Assembly (NCBI GenBank): GCA_022340845.1
Contig: JAJDNG010000131.1
Location: forward strand, 1 to 38,749
DNA: 38,749 nt
Direction: 5' to 3'
Origin: Gammaproteobacteria bacterium
GTDB taxonomy: Bacteria > Pseudomonadota > Gammaproteobacteria > SZUA-152
Shown: piece by piece, positions 26,026-33,574 of the stretch
Layout of the letters: the number at the start of each line of letters is the position of its first letter
How positions within the stretch are numbered: position 1 is the first letter of the stretch
The notes under the pieces: generated by a model
Seen by the model: the letters and a program-made list of their open reading frames with translations, nothing else
Told to the model about the DNA's origin: nothing
Databases searched by the model: none
Made by a program: the position numbers and the translations under genes

Positions 26026-27846
26026 TTAGAAGCGAGACTCCGTCGATACGAGAAACTGGAATTTTTTTGTTCCCGCTTCCGCATCCAGCGCATAAGCCAG
26101 GTCGAGATGGATGATGGTGCCGCGGCTGGTACGGCTGGGGGACAACCGCAGGCCCATGCCGACGTCTTTTAGAAAACCCGCGTGACTTTCGGGTGTGACA
26201 TCGGGGGTCCAGGCTCGGCCCATATCGAAAAAGGCCGCCCCGCCAACATAGAACAATTGCAACACGTGCCAATCCGTATAGTAGCGTTGTTCCATACGGA
26301 ATAATACCCGCCGGTTGCCATCCTGGATGCGCGCCGGATATCCCCGCAAACCCGACGCGCCGCCCAGCAACAACTGATTTTCGCCATCCAGGTGATGGCC
26401 GATGTCGATATCGAGTTCGGTGTAAAACATCTGGTTGGCAAACAGGGGATAAAAATAGCGGGTTTCCGTTTCTAACAGCAGATTTTGCGTATATCCTTCG
26501 CCCAAGCGGCCAGAGCTCGCTACCTTGAAGAGCAATAAATGATCCGCAAAGGTCTGGTTGGTATTGTAATAGTTGAAGTCATAAATTAGCGCGTTGCGGT
26601 CTGAGCCAAAACTGTCGTGCGACCAGCCCAGTTGCACATAATACGTAGTGCCCAGGTTGATATCCTCGGTGCGGCCGATTAAATTGATGCGCGAGGTTTT
26701 AATATACCGACTGATTATGCTGTCGTATTGTATCCAGGGGTAGGCAAGACTACGGTCATCCGGTATCGAACCGGTATTTCTGGTGGCATTGACGGGGTTA
26801 AACCGGTTCCTATCCACGGTAAATCCCAGTTGCCAGCGGCCGGTATGATTGCCTATTTGTCCCCGTGAGTAGCCGCCGCTGAGTTCGTAGAATTCTTCAT
26901 CCTGGTAAAAATAATCCGCTTCTTCCCCGCTTTCGTACAGAATTTCCTGGCGCGAAAACGTTGAGCCTTCCAAGTTCATGGCCCAAGGGGTTTCCAGTGA
27001 ATAAAAAGGTCGTTGCAATTGCAATTGTTTTTTCCGCCCATCGGTGTTGTAACTGTAACCGGCGGTTAACTGAAAACGCTGCGCTGTTAAGAAAGGATCG
27101 TGATACTGGAATTCGTTTTCGGTACGAAATTCATTGGTGTCGCGCTTGATGCGCACCGCCTTACCCAAGCCGGCGAAGTTGTCCTCTTGGATTTCATAAC
27201 CGTAACTGGTCTCGCCGCCCTGATGTGAATAATTAACGCCGCCGCTCAGAGTCCAGACATCACGGGTTTTCACTTCTATGTCCACCCGGTTATTGTCGTA
27301 GTGCACCGGCCGGATTGCCGCATCATAAAGGTAGGTCTTGGATCTCAGTATACGCTCCGATTCTGAGATCAACTCAGGGGAGTAGGGATCTCCGGTGTTA
27401 AACAGCAAATCATCCCGCACCACGAAAATTCTGGTGTTGATGTGAAGTCTATTGGCCAGGCGGAAAAAGTAATAATTTTCCTTAGGGTCTGAGATATCAA
27501 ATATATCCCGGATTTTATAGTGGATGTCACCGATGGTGGCGCCGTTCGCCATTAGTACTTTATCACTGGGAACCGTATCCGGCCGCGGCAAGGATTCAAG
27601 AACCTGGGCTGTATCAGCTCCCCACGCCTCATTACCGGAATTAAACACGATGACCAGTGTGAGTCCGGTTGTCGCTAGTAGCGAATATCCAAACCGGAGG
27701 ATTCCCCGGGCGGTGTCAGCTGTATAGAACCGTTTGCGAAAGGTGGTACGGGAACGGGTTGCCCCGTAACGCCAAGGCGTTACAATACGTCCGGCAAACG
27801 GTAAAACGGCCGGCTGGTTAGATTCCGAAGTGCGCACGCAAACCAT
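26026..27846 (-). CDS. BamA/TamA-like outer-membrane beta-barrel protein with POTRA-like region
   Basis: 606-aa member of the Omp85-like surface antigen group. Seen: a long basic N-terminus of about 50 residues before a hydrophobic signal core (L-L-A-T-T-G-L-T-L-V-I-V-F) and cleavage near E-A-W-G-A; one POTRA-like stretch at about 85-205, including L-F-N-T-G-D-P-Y-S; then a 16-stranded-type barrel with G-A-S-G-L-R-G-Y-P (the conserved L6 RGYP-like loop); and a C-terminal Phe. Family roles are membrane protein insertion or secretion. No alternative start codon fits better, so the long N-region is real or an annotation artefact of a missed start. It is not in an operon with other genes and converges on the kinase gene. 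Confidence 0.88.
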   Translation of the reverse strand: MVCVRTSESNQPAVLPFAGRIVTPWRYGATRSRTTFRKRFYTADTARGILRFGYSLLATTGLTLVIVFNSGNEAWGADTAQVLESLPRPDTVPSDKVLMANGATIGDIHYKIRDIFDISDPKENYYFFRLANRLHINTRIFVVRDDLLFNTGDPYSPELISESERILRSKTYLYDAAIRPVHYDNNRVDIEVKTRDVWTLSGGVNYSHQGGETSYGYEIQEDNFAGLGKAVRIKRDTNEFRTENEFQYHDPFLTAQRFQLTAGYSYNTDGRKKQLQLQRPFYSLETPWAMNLEGSTFSRQEILYESGEEADYFYQDEEFYELSGGYSRGQIGNHTGRWQLGFTVDRNRFNPVNATRNTGSIPDDRSLAYPWIQYDSIISRYIKTSRINLIGRTEDINLGTTYYVQLGWSHDSFGSDRNALIYDFNYYNTNQTFADHLLLFKVASSGRLGEGYTQNLLLETETRYFYPLFANQMFYTELDIDIGHHLDGENQLLLGGASGLRGYPARIQDGNRRVLFRMEQRYYTDWHVLQLFYVGGAAFFDMGRAWTPDVTPESHAGFLKDVGMGLRLSPSRTSRGTIIHLDLAYALDAEAGTKKFQFLVSTESRF

Positions 27847-28185
27847 TGGAAAATCTGTAAGATACCTGATCCATGGGAGATATGCGCATCAATTCCATGG
27901 TGCGAATGACACGATTCCAGAGATTGGAACGCAAACACCAGTTGTATTGAAGATCATCGCACGCGTGATTCAAAATAGAATGAGCCCATTAGCATTGCTC
28001 GTGTAGGACACTACACTAGTATAAATCCTGTAAAAAGTTGAACAAACGCCAAAACGCCGCTCCTAAAACAAAACCCGCTGGGATTAAAATCAGCAAACCG
28101 GAGTCTATATCACCGCACAGACTCACACAAACACGACCATGAGAGCCCCCATCGATCATGTTGAACCCAACCACAAGGTACGGAT
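27847..28185. other. Intergenic region between divergent BamA-like and VWA genes
   Basis: 339 bp containing the second copy of the short palindrome (28001-28019) and promoters for two divergent genes. CCATGG occurs twice (near 27873 and 27893) around ATGCGCAT, which may be chance. I see no gene in it. Confidence 0.45.
28001..28019. repeat. Palindromic element copy 2, upstream of the BamA-like gene
   Basis: GTGTAGGACACTACACTAG is the exact reverse complement of 23671-23689. Read on the minus strand it lies 154 bp before the BamA-like gene start, the same orientation and nearly the same distance as copy 1 before the regulator gene (142 bp). One base of the outer palindrome differs from copy 1. 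Confidence 0.75.
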
Positions 28186-28884
28186 ATGAGCGACAAAAAA
28201 GAGATTAGCAAATCATCTCGTTCGGAAATAGACGCGTTTCTTAATAAAGTCGCCACGACCCCGGTAGTAAAAAAACCAGGGGAGCGTGGCCGGCTGGTGT
28301 TCGCCATGGATGCCACCGCCAGCCGCGAAGCCACCTGGGATCAAGCGACACAAATCCAGGCGGAGATGTTCCGGGAAACCGCCTCGTTGGGAGGATTGGA
28401 TATTCAGTTGGTGTATTATCGAGGATTCGGGGAATTTTTTGCTTCTTCCTGGGTGAGCTCCTCCGAGACGTTGCTGCAGACGATGACCGGTGTTTCCTGT
28501 GTCGGTGGATTTACCCAAATCGGCAAAGTGCTGCAACATAGCTTAAAAGAAACCCAGAGGCAAAAAGTCAACGCCGTGGTGTTTGTCGGCGATTGCATGG
28601 AGGAGGATGTCGACAGGTTGTGTCATCTGGCGGGTCAACTGGCATTCCAGGGCGTACCGGTGTTCATCTTTCACGAAGGTGATGATGCGGTTGCCGCCAA
28701 AACATTTCGCCAAATCGCGCAAATCACCAACGGGGCTTGCTGTCCGTTTGACCGGCGTAGCGCTCAGCAACTCAAAGACCTGCTCAGCGCGGTTGCAGTG
28801 TATGCGGCGGGCGGTTATAAAGCATTACAGGATTTCCATCAACGCAAAGGCAGTGTGATCCTGCAGCTTATGCATAAAAAATAA
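28186..28884 (+). CDS. VWA-domain protein, 232 aa
   Basis: Cytoplasmic protein with a von Willebrand factor A-like fold: no signal peptide or membrane helix seen. Seen: L-V-F-A-M-D-A-T-A-S at residues 37-46, a MIDAS-type metal site (D-x-T-x-S in place of D-x-S-x-S), then a predicted strand V-N-A-V-V-F-V-G-D-C-M-E-E-D with a further acidic site, and F-H-E-G-D-D. AAGG precedes the ATG. The J-domain gene follows after 15 nt, so the two form an operon and probably act together. VWA proteins often act with ATPases or in complex assembly; here the partner is likely the membrane J-protein. Confidence 0.85.
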   Translation: MSDKKEISKSSRSEIDAFLNKVATTPVVKKPGERGRLVFAMDATASREATWDQATQIQAEMFRETASLGGLDIQLVYYRGFGEFFASSWVSSSETLLQTMTGVSCVGGFTQIGKVLQHSLKETQRQKVNAVVFVGDCMEEDVDRLCHLAGQLAFQGVPVFIFHEGDDAVAAKTFRQIAQITNGACCPFDRRSAQQLKDLLSAVAVYAAGGYKALQDFHQRKGSVILQLMHKK

Positions 28885-28899
28885 CGGAAGGCAGCGCTC

Positions 28900-29676
28900 A
28901 TGCGCACGTTGATTTTACTCATTGCGGTTGTACTGATTTTGTATATTGCACGCCATTTTTGGCGGAAAAAAGGGCTTTCCGGTAAACAAATTTCGCAGAA
29001 GTTCGTGCTCTACGGGCTGTCGGCGGCGTTGGTGCTATTGATGCTCACCGGGCGAGTGAATTGGGTGATGGGTGCGCTGGGAGCGGCATTACCGATCCTT
29101 GCGCGATTTTTGCCGTTAATCCGTTATATGCCGTTGTTGGGTAACCTTTACCGCCGCTTTCAGCAAAACCAGAGCGCGCCCGGTAGCGCCGCAGGCAATC
29201 AAACCTCCAGTGTGCAAAGCCGGTATCTGCGGATGATATTGAATCATGCCAGTGGGGAAATGGACGGCGAGATTCTCGCCGGGCGTTTACAGGGTAGAAA
29301 ACTCAGTGAGTTGCCGGTGGAGCAGCTCACTGAGTTGCTCAGTGAGTTCTCCGCTGACCAGGATTCCCTGGCATTACTGCAAACCTATCTGGACCGGGTG
29401 CACAGTGACTGGCGAGATCACGTTGGCGGCTTTTATTCAGGTGAGGGTGCCGGTGCTGACGCGGATAGCAGCCGCAACGCAGCTACGTCGGGGCAGATGA
29501 GCGCGCAGGAAGCCAGAGAAATCCTGGGGGTTGCGCAGCTAGCCAGTAAAGATGAAATTGTCGAGGCACACCGACGCTTAATGCAAAAACTGCATCCCGA
29601 CCGCGGCGGCTCCAGTTATTTGGCGGCAAAAATCAATCAGGCCAAAGACTTATTGTTGAAAAACGCGCAGCAATAA
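28900..29676 (+). CDS. Membrane-anchored J-domain protein
   Basis: 258-aa protein with J domain at the C-terminus. Seen: an N-terminal helix (residues 2-20), a second hydrophobic segment (about 33-48) and a third amphipathic stretch near 52-72; a middle soluble region; and a J domain starting near [10 protein letters not shown] with the essential H-P-D at 232-234 followed by R-G-G. This layout (membrane anchor first, J last) resembles Tim14/Pam18-type and DjlA-like co-chaperones that recruit Hsp70 (DnaK) to the membrane. A GGAAGG ribosome-binding site precedes ATG. It forms an operon with the VWA gene upstream; SlyX follows 69 nt downstream. Confidence 0.9.
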   Translation: MRTLILLIAVVLILYIARHFWRKKGLSGKQISQKFVLYGLSAALVLLMLTGRVNWVMGALGAALPILARFLPLIRYMPLLGNLYRRFQQNQSAPGSAAGNQTSSVQSRYLRMILNHASGEMDGEILAGRLQGRKLSELPVEQLTELLSEFSADQDSLALLQTYLDRVHSDWRDHVGGFYSGEGAGADADSSRNAATSGQMSAQEAREILGVAQLASKDEIVEAHRRLMQKLHPDRGGSSYLAAKINQAKDLLLKNAQQ

Positions 29677-29745
29677 GTGACGTATCTTAGAGTACACAAA
29701 AAACCCGTACACAAATAATCCAGGACACTCGCTACAGGAAAAATT

Positions 29746-29961
29746 ATGTCTGATGAAACCGACGAAAACCTGGTGGAACTTCAAATCCGCATCGCCCATC
29801 AGGAGGCGGCCATTGATTCTTTGACCGAAAATGTCATGGCGCTGGAGAAGCGCTTATTGGCCATCGATAAACAATTGCAGGATATCAAATCGATATTACA
29901 CGAAGCGATGCCGTCGTTACTGGCACCGCAAGATCAGGAAACTCCGCCGCCGCACTATTGA
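29746..29961 (+). CDS. slyX: SlyX family protein
   Basis: 71 aa, the usual length for SlyX (about 72). Seen: an N-terminal acidic stretch, a coiled-coil segment (L-Q-I-R-I-A-H-Q-E-A-A-I-D-S-L then V-M-A-L-E-K-R-L) and the characteristic C-terminus P-P-P-H-Y. Function is not established in the family. AGGA precedes the ATG. Same direction as the two genes before it. Confidence 0.95.
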   Translation: MSDETDENLVELQIRIAHQEAAIDSLTENVMALEKRLLAIDKQLQDIKSILHEAMPSLLAPQDQETPPPHY

Positions 29962-30023
29962 TCGTTGCCGCACAGGCGGGCAGCGGCTAGTGTATATGCG
30001 GTGTATTTACGGTCTTGGTGGGG

Positions 30024-30323
30024 TTAGTCTTTAGGCTTGTCCGAGGAGGGTTGTTTCGCGGGACTCTTCAAGTCGACGACCACGTTTTTTTGCGGTTCGT
30101 CGATGAAATGCGGGCGGGATTGGGATTCACGCCCGGCGGCGATTTGCAGTTCGTTTTCCCGGGCGCTGATCAGGCCCAGGCAATCGCGTATGCCTTCGAT
30201 GGTGTGGTCGCTCAAAGGGTGTTTCATTCCCGGTTGGGTGGTTGTATCTTTGACAATATCGGTGAGCACTTTTTTAACCATGCGTAAAATGCGCTCTTCG
30301 TGGGAAAGTTCGGATTGGCTCAT
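30024..30323 (-). CDS. Conserved hypothetical protein, 99 aa
   Basis: Start chosen at ATG 30323, since GGAG lies 8 nt before it. A longer frame would run through tandem repeats in the promoter region and is rejected. Seen: a soluble, charged protein with E-E-R-I-L-R-M-V-K-K-V-L-T-D, then H-P-L-S-D-H-T-I-E-G-I-R-D-C-L and I-S-A-R-E-N-E-L, and a proline- and lysine-rich tail. I believe related short proteins occur in other gammaproteobacteria, but I cannot give a function. Divergent from the metallopeptidase gene. Confidence 0.8.
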   Translation of the reverse strand: MSQSELSHEERILRMVKKVLTDIVKDTTTQPGMKHPLSDHTIEGIRDCLGLISARENELQIAAGRESQSRPHFIDEPQKNVVVDLKSPAKQPSSDKPKD

Positions 30324-30411
30324 AACAGTTGCTCCATTTTGAATAGCAGTTTTTTTGTACATCAAATTAGGTCTCAATAAATAATACGGCAATAAAGGGC
30401 GGGGTGCACCA

Positions 30412-30459
30412 ATGTCGTTAATAACGTCGTTAATTACGTCGCTAAAAACGTCGCCAAAT
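30412..30459. repeat. Four 12-bp tandem repeats in a divergent promoter region
   Basis: Units ATGTCGTTAATA, ACGTCGTTAATT, ACGTCGCTAAAA and ACGTCGCCAAAT follow each other without gaps, all sharing xxGTCGxxAAxx. They end 12 bp before the start codon of the metallopeptidase gene and lie 88 bp before the hypothetical gene. Confidence 0.8.
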
Positions 30460-30471
30460 CTAAGGTAGCAT

Positions 30472-31197
30472 ATGGAAAACAATCCAGACCATATCACTTC
30501 CGCGATAACCATCCGTGTCAGCGCCCGTGCCAAACATGCCTGCCTCAAAGTCAATGGCGTCGGTCACGTGGAAGTGGTCATCCCCAAGGGATACAATCAA
30601 AGCCTGCTGCCTGAATTTATCGCCCAACATCAAACCTGGTTGAACAAAACCATCGCCCGCATGAAAGCCGTGCGCGACCCGGCATTGGATACCCTGCGGC
30701 CGCAACGCATTGAATTGCAAGCCGTCAACGAAACCTGGCAGGTCAATTACGGCTTGCGGGAAAAACCCGGCATGAGTGAATATCGCAATGCGCACTGTGA
30801 TCCGGCGCTTTGGGTCTGGAACCGCGAGGAGAGCGAGCCTGTGACACCTTTGCTCAGCAAGTGGTTGACGGCAAAAGCCAAATCCACTCTGCCGGCGTGG
30901 TTAGAGCAGGTTAGCGAGCAAACGGGATTGCGCTATTCCAAACTCTGCATAAGGGCGCAGAAAACCCGCTGGGGTTCTTGTTCCCACAAAAAACACATCA
31001 ATCTCAACCGCGCATTGCTGTTTTTGCCCGAGGAGCTGGTACGTTATCTCATGATCCATGAACTCAGCCATACGGTGCACCTGAACCACTCACGGGCTTA
31101 TTGGTCGCTGGTGGCGCGCTGGGCGCCGCAATATCAATCCTATGAAAAACAGCTCAACCAGTATTCCTCCCGCATTCCCCTGTGGGCGTTGCAGTAA
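30472..31197 (+). CDS. YgjP-type metallopeptidase (M48/DUF45 group)
   Basis: Cytoplasmic zinc peptidase-like protein of 241 aa. Seen: the zinc-binding motif H-E-L-S-H (in I-H-E-L-S-H-T-V-H) and the preceding R-W-G-S-C-S motif that is diagnostic for YgjP/SprT-like (DUF45) proteins. The third ligand may be His of L-N-H-S. AAGG precedes the ATG. Substrate unknown. The gene is close downstream of tandem repeats and stands alone before the TVP38 gene. Confidence 0.92.
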   Translation: MENNPDHITSAITIRVSARAKHACLKVNGVGHVEVVIPKGYNQSLLPEFIAQHQTWLNKTIARMKAVRDPALDTLRPQRIELQAVNETWQVNYGLREKPGMSEYRNAHCDPALWVWNREESEPVTPLLSKWLTAKAKSTLPAWLEQVSEQTGLRYSKLCIRAQKTRWGSCSHKKHINLNRALLFLPEELVRYLMIHELSHTVHLNHSRAYWSLVARWAPQYQSYEKQLNQYSSRIPLWALQ

Positions 31198-31257
31198 CGG
31201 CCCGTCTTTATTTTGCGTTTGTTTGTAATTCTGGCGGCTATTCATCGTCTGTAAGGA

Positions 31258-31283
31258 AACATCAATCGGCAACATCAATCGGC
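31258..31283. repeat. 13-bp tandem duplication upstream of the TVP38 gene
   Basis: AACATCAATCGGC occurs twice in direct succession (31258-31270 and 31271-31283), 27 bp before the TVP38 start. It could be an operator pair or simple slippage. Confidence 0.6.
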
Positions 31284-31310
31284 AAAACAGGATAGGCAAA
31301 GGCGGAATTC

Positions 31311-32018
31311 ATGCGAAAATTGTTCAATACCAAGGTGTTAATTGCGCTGCTGATCATTGGGCTCATTAGCGCTTTTTTTATTTTGGATGCGGGACGTTTT
31401 TTTACCCTGGAGTATGTGCAATCGCAGCGCGAGAACTTTTTACAGTTTTACGCCGAGCATCGGATTTCAACGATTGCCTTGTATTTCGTGATTTATGTCG
31501 TCGTCACCGGATTGTCTTTGCCAGGCGCGGCTATCATGACCCTAGTGGGTGGCGGCATATTTGGTTTGTTAATCGGCACTTTGGTGGTGTCGTTTGCCAG
31601 CACCATCGGCGCCACCCTGGCTTTTTTGGTGTCACGGTTTTTGTTGCGTGATTATGTGCAACACAAATTCGGTGAGCGATTGCGGGCCATTAACCGGGGC
31701 ATAGAAAAAGAAGGTGCGTTTTATTTGTTCACCTTGCGGTTGATTCCCATTTTTCCCTTCTTTGTGATCAACCTGGTGATGGGATTGACGCCGTTGAAGA
31801 CGTGGCAGTTTTTCTTTGTCAGTCAGATCGGCATGTTGGCCGGCACCATTGTGTACGTCAACGCCGGTAGCCAGTTGGCATCCATTGACACCGTGAGCGA
31901 TATTCTATCGCCCTCATTGCTACTGTCCTTCGCATTGCTGGGACTGTTTCCGCTGATTGCGAAAAAGCTGGTGGAATTGCTCAAAGCCCGCAAAGCGCAT
32001 AGCGTGGATAGACCATAA
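31311..32018 (+). CDS. TVP38/TMEM64 (DedA-like) membrane protein
   Basis: 235-aa inner-membrane protein. Seen: an N-terminal helix (residues 8-26), a hydrophobic block 55-115 with L-P-G-A-A-I-M-T-L-V-G-G-G-I-F-G, and the SNARE-associated/VTT-domain pattern F-x-x-R-L-I-P-I-F-P-F-F-V-I-N-L. Proteins of this fold act in lipid scrambling or membrane homeostasis. GGA precedes the ATG. The flavin disulfide reductase gene follows 82 nt downstream. This pair is found together in many proteobacteria, so a shared role in redox or metal/lipid stress is likely, though unproven. Confidence 0.92.
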   Translation: MRKLFNTKVLIALLIIGLISAFFILDAGRFFTLEYVQSQRENFLQFYAEHRISTIALYFVIYVVVTGLSLPGAAIMTLVGGGIFGLLIGTLVVSFASTIGATLAFLVSRFLLRDYVQHKFGERLRAINRGIEKEGAFYLFTLRLIPIFPFFVINLVMGLTPLKTWQFFFVSQIGMLAGTIVYVNAGSQLASIDTVSDILSPSLLLSFALLGLFPLIAKKLVELLKARKAHSVDRP

Positions 32019-32100
32019 CGCCAAGTTTTTTCCAGCGATTGCGTAGTCTATAAACCAGTCTATAACCAAGACCAAGTCATTTAAGCGGAGAGTTTTAACC

Positions 32101-33561
32101 ATGAAAGCATTTCGCAAACCCAGGCATTTTGAATATAACCTGGTCGTCATCGGCGCCGGTTCCGCCGGATTGGTGTCGGCGTACATCGCCGCCGCGGTAA
32201 AAGCGAAAGTGGCCTTGATCGAGAAACACAAAATGGGCGGCGATTGCCTGAATACCGGCTGTGTGCCCAGTAAAGCCTTGATCCGCTCGGCGAAAATGCT
32301 CAATTATACCCGCCGCGCGCGGGATTTCGGTTTTAAAAACGCTACGGTGGAGTTTGATTTTGCCAGCGTCATGGAACGGGTGCAAAGCGTGATCCAAAAA
32401 GTCGAACCGCACGACTCCGTGGAACGTTATACCCAACTGGGCGTGGATTGCTATGAGGGGGAGGCCAAGGTCCTCTCCCCTTATGAAGTCCAGGTGAACG
32501 GCAAGACTTTGACCACCAGGAATATTGTTGTGGCCACCGGCGCCCGGCCCTTGGTGCCGCCCATCGAAGGCGTGGAGGAGGTGGATTATCTTACGTCCGA
32601 TACGGTGTGGGAGTTGCGCCAGCAACCCAAGAAACTGCTGGTACTGGGCGGTGGTCCCATAGGCTGTGAGCTGGCGCAGGCCTTTCACCGCTTAGGCTCG
32701 GAAGTCACTATAGTGGATCGTTCTTCGAATGTGCTCAGCCGCGAAGACGACGATATATCCCAATGGGTAATGCAGCGATTCAACGCAGAAGGCATCAAGC
32801 TGCTGGCCAATTACCAGGGCGAAAAATTCAGTATCAACCAGGGGCAAAAAACGCTCCTTTGTAAGCACAAACACACAGGCGAGCAAATCAGTGTGGCGTT
32901 CGATCAAGTGCTCATCGCGCTGGGGCGGCGCGCCAACGTGAGCGGTTTTGGCCTGCAGGAGTTGGGCGTGACGATTCGAGATAATGGCACGCTGGCAGTG
33001 GATGCGTTTTTGCGCACCAACTACCATAATATCTATGCCTGCGGCGATGTGGCCGGGCCGTATCAATTTACCCATACTGCGGCGCATCAAGCCTGGTACG
33101 CCGCAGTGAATGCCTTGTTCAGTCCGTTTAAAAAATTCAAGGCCAATTATTCGGCCATTCCCTGGGCCACGTTTACCGATCCGGAAGTGGCGCGGGTGGG
33201 ATTAAGTGAAAAAGACGCCCGAAGGCAAGGCATTGCCTACGAAGTCATCACCTATGGCATTGACGATCTGGACCGGGCCATCGCCGACAGCGAAGATCAC
33301 GGCATGGTTAAAGTATTGACGGTGCCGGGCAAGGACAAAATCCTGGGGGTGTGCATCGTCGGCGCCCATGCCAGTGACATCATTGCCGAATATGTGTTGG
33401 CCATGACCCACGGCATCGGTTTGAATAAAATCCTAGGCACTATTCATATTTATCCTACCCTGGCGGAGGCCAATAAATACGCCGCCGGCAACTGGAAAAA
33501 AGCCCATAAGCCGGAAACATTATTGCGCTGGGTGGAAAAGTTTCATGCCTGGCGGCGTTAG
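32101..33561 (+). CDS. MerA/LpdA-like FAD-dependent disulfide oxidoreductase
   Basis: 486-aa soluble pyridine-nucleotide-disulfide reductase. Seen: FAD-binding G-A-G-S-A-G (18-23), redox-active disulfide G-G-D-C-L-N-T-G-C (C49, C54), NAD(P)-binding L-G-G-G-P-I-G-C-E, second FAD motif Y-A-C-G-D-V-A-G-P, and a dimer-interface motif H-I-Y-P-T-L-A-E like the catalytic His-Glu pair of the family. There is no N-terminal heavy-metal domain and no C-terminal vicinal Cys pair, so true mercuric reduction is doubtful. GGAGAG precedes the ATG. It lies between the TVP38 and DUF547 genes in a probable operon. Confidence 0.93.
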   Translation: MKAFRKPRHFEYNLVVIGAGSAGLVSAYIAAAVKAKVALIEKHKMGGDCLNTGCVPSKALIRSAKMLNYTRRARDFGFKNATVEFDFASVMERVQSVIQKVEPHDSVERYTQLGVDCYEGEAKVLSPYEVQVNGKTLTTRNIVVATGARPLVPPIEGVEEVDYLTSDTVWELRQQPKKLLVLGGGPIGCELAQAFHRLGSEVTIVDRSSNVLSREDDDISQWVMQRFNAEGIKLLANYQGEKFSINQGQKTLLCKHKHTGEQISVAFDQVLIALGRRANVSGFGLQELGVTIRDNGTLAVDAFLRTNYHNIYACGDVAGPYQFTHTAAHQAWYAAVNALFSPFKKFKANYSAIPWATFTDPEVARVGLSEKDARRQGIAYEVITYGIDDLDRAIADSEDHGMVKVLTVPGKDKILGVCIVGAHASDIIAEYVLAMTHGIGLNKILGTIHIYPTLAEANKYAAGNWKKAHKPETLLRWVEKFHAWRR

Positions 33562-33574
33562 GAGGACCATGGCA

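Noticed and set aside
30412-30459. CRISPR array
   Set aside because: Units of 12 bp with no spacers and no cas genes nearby.
30324-30554. N-terminal extension of the 99-aa protein up to 30554
   Set aside because: It runs through tandem repeats and overlaps the start of the divergent metallopeptidase gene, while a good ribosome-binding site precedes ATG 30323.
32101-33561. True mercuric reductase (merA)
   Set aside because: No N-terminal metal-binding domain, no C-terminal Cys pair and no mer genes around it; only the general disulfide-reductase fold is supported.
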